Shown: positions 1 to 5,814, counted from the first letter of the stretch. The stretch: 5,814 bases of DNA from Flavobacteriaceae bacterium (GCA_030694835.1 JAUYUF010000300.1:1-5814); one strand, 5' to 3'. The notes: generated by a model not told the origin, from the sequence alone. Translations and numbers: made by a program.

Positions 1-1
1 T

Positions 2-889
2 AAAGGAATTGCCATGGGTGCTGCAGATGTTGTTCCTGGAGTTTCTGGTGGAACCATTGCCTTTATTTCTGGTATTTATGAAGAGGTATTAGAAACAATA
101 AGTTCTTTCAACTTTGGGTTAATACAAGTTTTTAAAGAAGGAGGAATTTCAAAAGTTTGGAAAACAATCAATGGAAGTTTTTTAATTTCGTTATTATCTG
201 GAATCTTCATCAGTATAGTTTCTTTAGCTAAATCTATTTCATGGTTATTAGAAAATAAACCAATTTTGGTCTGGTCTTTTTTCTTCGGATTAGTATTAGC
301 CAGTATATTTTTTGTTGGAAAACAAATTGCTCAATGGAATTATAAAATTTTTATTGGCTTAATTGTCGGATCTATATTTGCTTATTTTATTACCATTCTC
401 AGACCAATGGTTTCTGAAAATTCATCCTCTGTATTTTATTTTTTTTCTGGAGCTTTAGCCATCATTGCTATGATTTTACCGGGCATTTCTGGGTCTTTTA
501 TTTTGGTATTATTGGGTGCTTATAAACCAATTTTAAATGCTATTCATGAAAAAAATATCCAATTACTTTTAATTATAGCAGCTGGAGCAGTAGTTGGCTT
601 ACTCAGTTTTTCTCGAATATTAAAATGGTTATTCAATCATTATAAAAATTTAACATTAGCAGTTTTAACAGGCTTTTTAATAGGATCGCTCAATAAAATA
701 TGGCCTTGGAAAGAGATATTAGAAACCAAAGAAATTAACGGAAAGATAATTGTTATAAATGAACAAAGTATTTCACCATTTAATTTCATTGGTGATAATC
801 AAATTATTTATGCTTTAGCATTAGCCATACTCGGATTTTTACTTATATTAACTCTTGAAAAATTAGCTACTGTAAAATCAACTGACTAA
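2..889 (+). CDS. DUF368 / PopT-family membrane protein, first copy (5' end cut by window)
   Basis: Polytopic inner-membrane protein of the DUF368 family. Family members (PopT) have been reported as undecaprenyl-phosphate translocases that return the C55 carrier lipid to the cytoplasmic face for another round of cell-wall or surface-polysaccharide synthesis. Numbering from the ATG at 14, the family motif GAADVVPGVSGG sits at residues 2-13. A second, related motif, LPGISGS, is at about 155-161, as expected for a protein built from two similar halves. An IWPWK motif lies at 229-233. About eight hydrophobic stretches are visible (roughly 55-78, 84-101, 111-130, 140-156, 160-178, 182-200, 212-228, 263-281). 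The ATG at 14 is probably not the start: the frame stays open to the edge and encodes K-G-I-A just before it, and relatives have a short cytoplasmic lead ending in a similar K-G-x-x-M-G. The true start therefore lies left of the window. The stop codon overlaps the next start by one base. The family call is firm; the substrate is inferred from the family. Confidence 0.9.
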   Translation, partial: KGIAMGAADVVPGVSGGTIAFISGIYEEVLETISSFNFGLIQVFKEGGISKVWKTINGSFLISLLSGIFISIVSLAKSISWLLENKPILVWSFFFGLVLASIFFVGKQIAQWNYKIFIGLIVGSIFAYFITILRPMVSENSSSVFYFFSGALAIIAMILPGISGSFILVLLGAYKPILNAIHEKNIQLLLIIAAGAVVGLLSFSRILKWLFNHYKNLTLAVLTGFLIGSLNKIWPWKEILETKEINGKIIVINEQSISPFNFIGDNQIIYALALAILGFLLILTLEKLATVKSTD

Positions 890-1914
890 TGAATAAAACC
901 CGTTCGGTATTTGATAAAATCACTCTGTTTTTCAAAGGTTTATTGATGGGTGCTGCCAATAAAGTTCCTGGAGTTTCTGGCGGAATGGTTTCTTTTGTGC
1001 TCAATTTCTATGAAGAAATGATTTATTCATTTCAAAAAGTTAATAATAAAGCCTTTAAATTATTATTTAATGGTCGATTTAAAAGCTTTTACAATTATAT
1101 AAACGGCACTTTCCTTTTGCTGATTATTGGTGGAAATGTTGTCAGTTATTTTAGCATTTCGTTAATCATAGATTATTTGTTAATACACTATGAACTATAT
1201 GTTTGGAGTACTTTTTTTGGACTTATAATTGGCTCAATTTATTACATAGGTAAAGGTTTTGATGATTGGACCTACAAAAATATCTCCATTTCTTTAATAG
1301 GAATTTTGATAGGATTTGCAATCAGTTTAATGAATCCTGCAAAGGAAAATGACAATTTATGGTTTGTATTTTTTTGTGGTATTATTGGAGTTACAGGAAT
1401 GACTTTACCTGGTTTATCAGGTTCATTCATTCTAATATTAATGGGAAATTATGTATTACTTTTAGTAGATTCAGTAACTGAACTTTATAAAACAATTATT
1501 GAAATTATTACAGGCGATTTTAGTTTTATTAACAATGCTCCTAGAATAAGATATTTACAAATAATTACTGTTTTTACTGCTGGTTCAACATTTGGATTGG
1601 TAGTAACTTCTCATATTATAGGATTTATTTTAAAAAGATGGCATCAATTAGTAACGGCTTTAATTATCGGATTTATTTCAGGTTCTTTAGGTATTGTTTG
1701 GCCATGGAAACATGTAATTTATAAAATAGAAAATGGGGTTTTTCTTTTTGATAAAACAGGAAATAAAGTAGTTGAAAATTATCAACGATATTTACCCGAT
1801 ATTACATCTTCAGAAACATGGTTTGCAGTATCATTTATTTTCTTTGGATTTGTAATCGTATTAATTCTTGATTATTATGGACAAAAATTACGAGCAAAGA
1901 AATCAAAAAGTTAG
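889..1914 (+). CDS. DUF368 / PopT-family membrane protein, second diverged copy
   Basis: Complete 341-residue paralogue of the upstream gene, so probably also a polyprenyl-phosphate (C55-P) transporter of the inner membrane. It has a short charged N-terminus, then F-K-G-L-L-M followed by GAANKVPGVSGG at residues 21-32. The second half-repeat motif, LPGLSGS, is at 173-179, and VWPWK at 270-274 lines up with the IWPWK of its neighbour. Hydrophobic segments lie near 75-97, 104-121, 131-148, 157-195, 222-247, 254-270 and 311-329, and the tail is basic (RAKKSKS). Two differences from the first copy stand out. The usual D-V-V-P of the first motif is N-K-V-P here, and there are extra residues at about 205-222 between the two C-terminal helical regions. 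The ATG at 889 overlaps the previous stop (TAATG), which suggests translational coupling; no Shine-Dalgarno is visible. The 3' end overlaps aroE by 38 bases. The family call is firm, but whether it moves the same lipid as its neighbour is unknown. Confidence 0.9.
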   Translation: MNKTRSVFDKITLFFKGLLMGAANKVPGVSGGMVSFVLNFYEEMIYSFQKVNNKAFKLLFNGRFKSFYNYINGTFLLLIIGGNVVSYFSISLIIDYLLIHYELYVWSTFFGLIIGSIYYIGKGFDDWTYKNISISLIGILIGFAISLMNPAKENDNLWFVFFCGIIGVTGMTLPGLSGSFILILMGNYVLLLVDSVTELYKTIIEIITGDFSFINNAPRIRYLQIITVFTAGSTFGLVVTSHIIGFILKRWHQLVTALIIGFISGSLGIVWPWKHVIYKIENGVFLFDKTGNKVVENYQRYLPDITSSETWFAVSFIFFGFVIVLILDYYGQKLRAKKSKS

Positions 1915-2644
1915 TTTCGGATTAGTAGGTAAAAATATACCGTATTCATTTTCTAAAAAATATTTTACAGAAAAGTTTAACCGATTAAATTTATCAAATC
2001 ATGAATTTCATAATTTTGATATTGATAACTTAAAAAAGTTACCTCTTATTATAAAAGAATATCCCAATATAAAAGGATTGAGTGTAACTATACCTTATAA
2101 AGAAAAAATCATTGAATTATTAGATGAAATTTCTGAAGAAGCAAGAGAAATTGGTGCTGTAAATTGTATTAAAATAATCAATAATAAATTAATTGGATAT
2201 AACACAGATAGTATTGGATTTGAAAATTCTTTCAAACAATCACTTAAATCGAAACATCAAAAAGCAATAATTTTAGGTACTGGCGGAGCTTCTAAAGCTG
2301 TTAAATTTGTTTTAAATAAATTATCAATCTCTTTTATTTCGGTGTCTAGAAATCCTAAAATGGATGATGAAATATCTTATCAATCATTATCAAATGATAT
2401 AATTAAAGAGCATCAAATAATTATTAATTGTACGCCTGTTGGTACTTTTCCGTTAGTAGATGAATTTCCAATTATACCCTATGAAAGCATTACTGATAGT
2501 CATTATTTATTTGATTTAATCTACAATCCATCTGAAACTTTATTTCTGCAAAAAGGAAAAGAAAGCGGTGCTACTATAAAAAATGGATTGGAAATGTTAG
2601 AAATTCAAGCTGAAAAAGCTTGGGAAATTTGGACTTCATCATAA
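1877..2644 (+). CDS. aroE: Shikimate dehydrogenase (NADP+)
   Basis: Cytoplasmic enzyme that reduces 3-dehydroshikimate to shikimate with NADPH, a step in chorismate and aromatic amino-acid synthesis. The 255-residue product has the usual family layout. The shikimate-binding S-F-S is at residues 24-26. SVTIPYK at 69-75 carries the catalytic lysine K75, VN is at 95-96, and NTD at 109-111 supplies the catalytic aspartate D111. The Rossmann glycine loop GTGGAS is at 134-139, and S-R-N at 157-159 fits an NADP phosphate-binding site. NCTPVGT is at 184-190, DLIYNP at 213-218, and the closing G-L-E-M-L-x-x-Q helix is near 237-244. I chose the ATG at 1877 over the TTG nine bases upstream; it gives a short N-terminal lead before the first strand (FGLVGKN). 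The first 38 bases overlap the 3' end of the second PopT gene in another frame, so the two are likely coupled. No key residue is missing. Confidence 0.95.
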   Translation: MDKNYEQRNQKVSFGLVGKNIPYSFSKKYFTEKFNRLNLSNHEFHNFDIDNLKKLPLIIKEYPNIKGLSVTIPYKEKIIELLDEISEEAREIGAVNCIKIINNKLIGYNTDSIGFENSFKQSLKSKHQKAIILGTGGASKAVKFVLNKLSISFISVSRNPKMDDEISYQSLSNDIIKEHQIIINCTPVGTFPLVDEFPIIPYESITDSHYLFDLIYNPSETLFLQKGKESGATIKNGLEMLEIQAEKAWEIWTSS

Positions 2645-2664
2645 ATAAATTTCAAAAAATTGGC

Positions 2665-2688
2665 AATTAATCACTAAAGTGACTAATT
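2665..2688 (+). terminator. Possible weak hairpin after aroE
   Basis: An imperfect inverted repeat lies 20 bases after the aroE stop. The arms at 2665-2674 and 2679-2688 pair at nine of ten positions (one A-C mismatch) around a TAAA loop. Outer A-rich bases at 2655-2661 can also pair with the T-run at 2697-2703, and that run is the only T-tract nearby. The stem is AT-rich and the T-run does not follow it directly, so it may only attenuate readthrough, or may be chance in AT-rich DNA. Confidence 0.35.
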
Positions 2689-2709
2689 AAAAAGAGAATT
2701 TTTCGTTTC

Positions 2710-2741
2710 TTTGTTGAGAACACAATATTTATTAGTTATTG
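2710..2741 (+). promoter_or_regulatory. Tentative Bacteroidota-type promoter for the DUF349 gene
   Basis: Bacteroidota housekeeping promoters resemble TTTG, about 19 bases, then TAnnTTTG. Here TTTG at 2710-2713 is followed after 19 bases by TAGTTATTG at 2733-2741, an imperfect match to the second box. The position, some 30 bases before the ATG at 2771, would give a short leader. The 126-base gap after aroE is the only place on this strand with room for a promoter. The match is weak and AT-rich DNA yields such hits by chance. Confidence 0.3.
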
Positions 2742-2770
2742 TGATTTTTAGGAACCTTAAACATTATAAA

Positions 2771-4783
2771 ATGTTAGAAAATAATCAAGAAAATCTGCAC
2801 GAGTCAGAGGTAAGTCCCGAAACTGTAAATTTACAGGAAAAAGAAAAAAAAGGAAAAAAAATTGAATTAACTGATGTAGTTGCTGATGTTGAAAATATTG
2901 AAGAAGTTGTAACAGAGCAAATAGTTTCTGAAGAAGTTGAAGAACCATCTGAGATGGAAGAGATAACTTCAGAAGATGTTGCTAATTCTGAAAACAAGGA
3001 GGAAGTAGTTGTAGAAACGCAATCTCAAAAAGTTACTGAAATACCCATCAAAGAAAATCAAGTTTCAAAACCAGAAGTTATAGATTATTCAACTATGACA
3101 ATGGAACAGCTTTTAGCTGAACTTCAATCTATATTAAATAATCACGAAGTTCATGAAATTAAGCGCAATATTGATTTAATTAAAAAAGAGTTTAATAGAA
3201 AACACAGTCAACTGCTTCAAGAAACCAAAAAAACATTTTTAGAAGCAGGTAATGAGTCTATCGATTTTCATTTTGACAGTCCTTTAAAACAAGAATTTGA
3301 TGCAATTTATGTAGACTATGCTACAAAGCGCAGAAAATATTATGCAGAATTAGATACAACATTAAAGCAAAATTTAGCTTCAAGAACCACTATTATTGAT
3401 GAACTTAAAAATTTAATTGATAATGGTGATTCATCTGTTATGTACAAAGATTTTAAAAATCTTCAACAAAGATGGAATGAAATAGGAGCAGTTCCTAGAA
3501 GTAATTATAATGACACTTGGAAAACATACCAGCATCATGTTGAACGTTTCTATGATTTATTACATATCAATAAAGATTTAAGAGATCTAGATTTTAGACA
3601 TAATTTAGAAGAAAAACAAAAATTAATTGTTTCTGCTGAAGAACTACTTAAAAGTGATGATATTGAATACGCTTTTAGAGAACTGCAAATGTTGCACAAA
3701 GTTTGGAAAGAATTAGGTCCTGTTGATCGTGAGCATAGAGATGAGGTTTGGAATCATTTTAGTAATCTTACAAAAGCAATTCATGATAAAAGGCAAGATT
3801 TTTACAAAGGTTTAAAAAAAGGTTTTGATGAAAACGTTATAAAAAAAGAGCAAATTATAGAGGCTATAAATGCAATTGATTTTACTCAAAATAAAACACA
3901 TTCTGATTGGCAAAAATGTATCTCTAAAATTGAGCAACACCGCAAAGAATTTATTGAAATAACGAATATTCCTCGTAGGAAAAATGATGAATTGTGGAAT
4001 AAATTTAAGGAAGCTACTCGTACTTTTAATAAAGAAAAAAACGATTTTTATAAGGAAATAAAAAACGAACAACAAGAAAATTTAAATTTAAAAATACAGC
4101 TAGTTGAAAAAGCAAAAGCTTTAAAAGATAGTGAAGACATAGATAAAACTGCTGAGATTTTGAAAAAAATACAGTTAGATTGGAAAAAAATAGGTCATGT
4201 TCCTAAAAAATATTCTGATAAACTGTGGAAAGAATTTAAAGATGCTTGTAATGATTTTTTCAATAGATATCATAAAATTCAAGATGCAGATAATCAGGAA
4301 CAATTAGTTTCATTTTCTAAGAAAAAAGAATTTTATGAACAATTTAAAGTCCGTGTAGATGCTGATGAAGAAATTGCTTTCGATGAGTTAAAAGAGATTA
4401 TAAATCAGTGGAGAGCTCTAGGAAATTTACCACATAATCTTAAGCATATTGAAATTAAATTTAATAAACTATTAGATAAAGTATTTAGTAAACTTTCAAT
4501 TGATAGCAATACTAAAGAAATGCTGAAGTTTAAAAATATTATGGAAAGTTTCTTACAACAAAGAAACTATCGTAAGTTAGATAACGAGCAATTATTTTTG
4601 CGAAAAAAAATAGATGAAATATCAAGAGAAGTTCAGCAATTAGAAAATAATATTAGTTTTATTTCCAATGTAACAGAAGACAACCCTCTTGTAAAAAATG
4701 TTCGCAAAAGTATCGCAAAGGGTAATGAAAATCTAGAGTTATGGAAAGAAAAACTCAAGTTTTTAGCTAGTTTAGACTATTAA
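2771..4783 (+). CDS. DUF349 repeat protein with acidic N-terminus, function unknown
   Basis: A 670-residue soluble protein with no signal peptide or membrane segment. Residues 1 to about 105 are rich in Glu, Asp and Val and low in complexity, probably a disordered acidic tail. The rest is charged and helical and carries five repeats of the DUF349 type, with the pattern W-x-x-(I/L)-G-x-(V/L)-P, then D-x-x-W-x-x-F. The repeats are anchored at W235 (EIGAVP), W312 (ELGPVD), F394 (EITNIP, with Trp and Gly lost), W471 (KIGHVP) and W547 (ALGNLP). Spacing is 77, 82, 77 and 76 residues. The last 90 residues look like coiled coil (for example 605-630). No catalytic motif is visible, which fits a scaffold or binding role, but its job is not known. 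I chose the ATG at 2771 because the preceding 20 codons from a TTG at 2711 fall in the intergenic region and encode hydrophobic residues unlike the rest. A possible promoter lies just upstream, and the gene ends at a strong terminator. Confidence 0.88.
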   Translation: MLENNQENLHESEVSPETVNLQEKEKKGKKIELTDVVADVENIEEVVTEQIVSEEVEEPSEMEEITSEDVANSENKEEVVVETQSQKVTEIPIKENQVSKPEVIDYSTMTMEQLLAELQSILNNHEVHEIKRNIDLIKKEFNRKHSQLLQETKKTFLEAGNESIDFHFDSPLKQEFDAIYVDYATKRRKYYAELDTTLKQNLASRTTIIDELKNLIDNGDSSVMYKDFKNLQQRWNEIGAVPRSNYNDTWKTYQHHVERFYDLLHINKDLRDLDFRHNLEEKQKLIVSAEELLKSDDIEYAFRELQMLHKVWKELGPVDREHRDEVWNHFSNLTKAIHDKRQDFYKGLKKGFDENVIKKEQIIEAINAIDFTQNKTHSDWQKCISKIEQHRKEFIEITNIPRRKNDELWNKFKEATRTFNKEKNDFYKEIKNEQQENLNLKIQLVEKAKALKDSEDIDKTAEILKKIQLDWKKIGHVPKKYSDKLWKEFKDACNDFFNRYHKIQDADNQEQLVSFSKKKEFYEQFKVRVDADEEIAFDELKEIINQWRALGNLPHNLKHIEIKFNKLLDKVFSKLSIDSNTKEMLKFKNIMESFLQQRNYRKLDNEQLFLRKKIDEISREVQQLENNISFISNVTEDNPLVKNVRKSIAKGNENLELWKEKLKFLASLDY

Positions 4784-4789
4784 TATAAG

Positions 4790-4813
4790 AATCCCGTTTA
4801 ACGGGATTTTTTT
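4790..4813 (+). terminator. Rho-independent terminator between convergent genes, probably bidirectional
   Basis: A perfect 8-bp stem (4790-4797 with 4801-4808, core ATCCCG/CGGGAT) closes a TTA loop. T-rich DNA follows on the + strand: 4807-4813 are all T. It starts six bases after the DUF349 stop. Read from the - strand, the same hairpin lies directly after the ACBP stop codon (4812-4814), which is itself inside the T-run, and is followed by the weaker T-rich TTCTTATATTA. It should end the DUF349 transcript efficiently and the phospholipid operon transcript more weakly. Confidence 0.88.
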
Positions 4814-5081
4814 ATTGCTTTTTAAGGATGTGTTTATTAACTATATCTATATATCCTTGTTTAGCTTCATTTTCAGATAATTTTGTAAGTTGTAACCAAG
4901 CATTTAATTTAAAGGCATTAATCAATTCTATATTGCCATTTGCCGATTTATAATTAGATCCACTTGTACCTTGTTTGTAATAAGCATACAATTTTAACAT
5001 AACATCAGATGGTAATTTAATTGGAGAAGAAGATGCTTTAATAAAAGCAGATTCAAATTCTTTATCTAAATCTGACTTCAT
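4812..5081 (-). CDS. Acyl-CoA-binding protein (ACBP family)
   Basis: A small cytoplasmic protein of 89 residues, the usual length of a stand-alone ACBP, which binds long-chain acyl-CoA esters and can buffer or deliver them. The family core is clear: L-Y-A-Y-Y-K-Q-G-T-S-G at residues 31-41, F-K-L-N-A-W at 57-62, and E-A-K-Q-G-Y-I at 72-78. The ligand-contacting residues known from bovine ACBP (Tyr28, Tyr31, Lys32, Lys54, Tyr73) all have counterparts at a constant offset of four: Y32, Y35, K36, K58 and Y77. The binding site therefore looks intact. The segment between helices 2 and 3 (about 42-54) departs from the animal sequence. The ATG at 5081 follows the psd stop by nine bases, so this is the last gene of the cdsA-psd operon. 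That setting suggests a link to phospholipid synthesis, which is inference. Confidence 0.92.
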   Translation of the reverse strand: MKSDLDKEFESAFIKASSSPIKLPSDVMLKLYAYYKQGTSGSNYKSANGNIELINAFKLNAWLQLTKLSENEAKQGYIDIVNKHILKKQ

Positions 5082-5090
5082 ACTTCTATA

Positions 5091-5741
5091 CTATTTTGTA
5101 GCAATAATATCAATTCCTCCTTTTACTTTCTGATTTAATTGAATGTTTAATTTTGTGTTTAATGGCAGATAGATGTCAATTCTTGAACCAAATTTTATAA
5201 AACCTGCATCAGTACCTTGAACAACATTTGTTCCTTTAACAGCATAATTTATAATTCTTTTAGCTAAAGCTCCAGCAATTTGTCGGTACAAAACTTCTCC
5301 AAAAACTTGATTTTCAATAACAATTGTTGTTCTTTCATTTTCGGTTGAAGATTTTGGATGCCAAGCAACTAGATATTTCCCAGGATGATATTTGCTATAT
5401 TTTACTAATCCACTCATTATATAACGAGTAACATGTACATTGATTGGAGACATAAAAATGGATACCTGTAAGCGTTTGTCTTTAAAATATTCTGCTTCAA
5501 AAACTTCTTCAATTACAACAACTTTACCATCAACAGGAGCAATGATGTGATTTTCAATGAGTACATTTTTTCTTTTATGATTTCTAAAAAACTGTAAAAT
5601 CATCACATAGAAAAATAATACAATAATTGATAACAAACTTACCAACCAAGTTAATTTTATGTAGCTATCAATTAGCAATATCAAACCACCAGCAAAAATT
5701 GAAGTGATTGTAATTATTTTATAACCTTCTTTATGAAACAT
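5091..5741 (-). CDS. psd: Phosphatidylserine decarboxylase, short type (proenzyme)
   Basis: Pyruvoyl-dependent inner-membrane enzyme that decarboxylates phosphatidylserine to phosphatidylethanolamine. The 216-residue product has two hydrophobic segments (about 8-25 and 31-51) followed by a basic patch (RNHKRK, 53-58), then the decarboxylase domain. Conserved landmarks are APVDGK at 69-74 with D71, SPINVHVTR at 98-106 with H103, WHPKSSTENERT at 127-138, and FGS at 184-186. The chain should self-cleave between G185 and S186, turning Ser186 into the pyruvoyl group; D71 and H103 would complete the triad. This is the compact family related to archaetidylserine decarboxylases, with GS rather than the LGST of E. 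coli Psd. The ATG at 5741 is preferred over one at 5795 because the 18 extra codons only shadow the cdsA 3' end and MFHKEGY matches the family start. It overlaps cdsA by 11 bases and has no visible Shine-Dalgarno. Confidence 0.94.
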   Translation of the reverse strand: MFHKEGYKIITITSIFAGGLILLIDSYIKLTWLVSLLSIIVLFFYVMILQFFRNHKRKNVLIENHIIAPVDGKVVVIEEVFEAEYFKDKRLQVSIFMSPINVHVTRYIMSGLVKYSKYHPGKYLVAWHPKSSTENERTTIVIENQVFGEVLYRQIAGALAKRIINYAVKGTNVVQGTDAGFIKFGSRIDIYLPLNTKLNIQLNQKVKGGIDIIATK

Positions 5742-5814
5742 TGTATGATATAAATTGTAAGTAAATAAATATAAATGGTGCTGCAAAGATAACACTATCT
5801 AATCGATCTAAAAA
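5731..5814 (-). CDS. cdsA: Phosphatidate cytidylyltransferase (CDP-diacylglycerol synthase), C-terminal 27 residues
   Basis: Only the last 27 codons and the TAA stop (5731-5733) are in the window; the rest lies to the right. The frame reads F-L-D-R-L-D-S-V-I-F-A-A-P-F, then a hydrophobic run ending Y-N-V-S. The x-D-R-x-D at its start is the closing part of the CdsA family signature (K-D-x-x-x-x-x-P-x-H-G-G-x-x-D-R-x-D), and S-x-x-F-A-A-P-x is typical of the helix that follows. CdsA makes CDP-diacylglycerol from phosphatidate and CTP in the inner membrane, the precursor of phosphatidylserine and hence of the Psd substrate. The 3' end overlaps the psd start by 11 bases, indicating one transcript and probable translational coupling. 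Confidence rests on a short fragment, but the motif and the neighbour agree. Confidence 0.85.
   Translation of the reverse strand, partial: FLDRLDSVIFAAPFIFIYLQFISYNVS

Noticed and set aside
14..16. ATG at 14 as the start of the first PopT gene
   Set aside because: The frame is open to the window edge and encodes K-G-I-A before it, as in the lead of family members. The motif would otherwise start at residue 2 with no N-terminal lead, so the start lies outside the window.
1868..1876. TTG at 1868 as the aroE start
   Set aside because: An ATG lies nine bases downstream, and the three extra residues add nothing conserved.
2711..2770. N-terminal extension of the DUF349 protein from a TTG at 2711
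   Set aside because: The 20 extra residues are hydrophobic and unlike the acidic tail; the region fits a promoter and leader better, and relatives appear to start near the ATG at 2771.
2757..2997. Two overlapping - strand open frames opposite the acidic tail of the DUF349 gene
   Set aside because: They are the complement of GAA- and GTT-rich codons, giving artificial Leu/Gln/Phe- and Ser-rich peptides with no family resemblance.
2800..3080. Glu-rich region as a DNA tandem repeat
   Set aside because: The recurring GAAGAAGTT-like words are irregular in spacing and follow amino-acid bias; no fixed repeat unit is seen.
3812..4075. 87-codon - strand open frame inside the DUF349 gene
   Set aside because: It is Phe/Ile-rich only because it mirrors Lys-rich codons (AAA/GAA) on the coding strand; the + strand has a clear repeat structure here.
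5742..5795. Longer psd beginning at the ATG at 5795
   Set aside because: These bases encode the conserved CdsA C-terminus in another frame, and the extra residues do not match Psd proteins.
1..5814. Mobile element, defence system, CRISPR array or RNA gene
   Set aside because: All but about 165 bases are occupied by recognisable genes in a coherent housekeeping order. I saw no direct repeats, transposase, tRNA-like cloverleaf or riboswitch-like leader.

Overview
This window looks like chromosomal housekeeping DNA from a member of the Bacteroidota, most likely the Flavobacteriia. The evidence is the very AT-rich base composition (judged by eye, not counted), starts that lack Shine-Dalgarno sequences, gene families that match flavobacterial relatives, and the gene order. 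It holds six protein-coding genes plus the tail of a seventh, one convincing terminator and almost no spare DNA. I see no tRNA, rRNA, CRISPR array, insertion sequence, phage gene or attachment site.

Left arm, + strand (1-2644): two tandem, diverged DUF368/PopT-family membrane proteins are followed by shikimate dehydrogenase (aroE). The first PopT gene is cut by the window edge, so its true start lies outside. The three genes are packed tightly: the PopT genes share one base (TAATG), and aroE starts 38 bases inside the second PopT gene. They are almost certainly one transcript. DUF368 proteins have been reported to return undecaprenyl phosphate, the lipid carrier for wall and surface polysaccharides, across the membrane. 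AroE acts in aromatic amino-acid synthesis.

Middle, + strand (2645-4783): a 126-base gap holds a possible weak hairpin and a tentative promoter. It leads into a 670-residue protein with an acidic, probably disordered N-terminus and five DUF349-type helical repeats spaced about 76 to 82 residues apart. Its function is unknown. The gene ends at a strong hairpin with a T-tract at 4790-4813.

Right arm, - strand (4812-5814): read leftwards, this is the last 27 codons of cdsA (CDP-diacylglycerol synthase), then psd (phosphatidylserine decarboxylase, short type), then a small acyl-CoA-binding protein. cdsA and psd overlap by 11 bases, and psd and the ACBP gene are 9 bases apart, so this is a phospholipid operon. 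CdsA makes CDP-diacylglycerol, and Psd makes phosphatidylethanolamine from the phosphatidylserine derived from it. ACBP may buffer or deliver the acyl-CoA pool. The operon converges on the DUF349 gene, and the two share the terminator.

I did not find a clearly novel system. The points most worth a second look are the diverged PopT pair with its changed signature motif, the multi-repeat DUF349 protein of unknown role, and the eukaryote-like ACBP fixed in a bacterial phospholipid operon.
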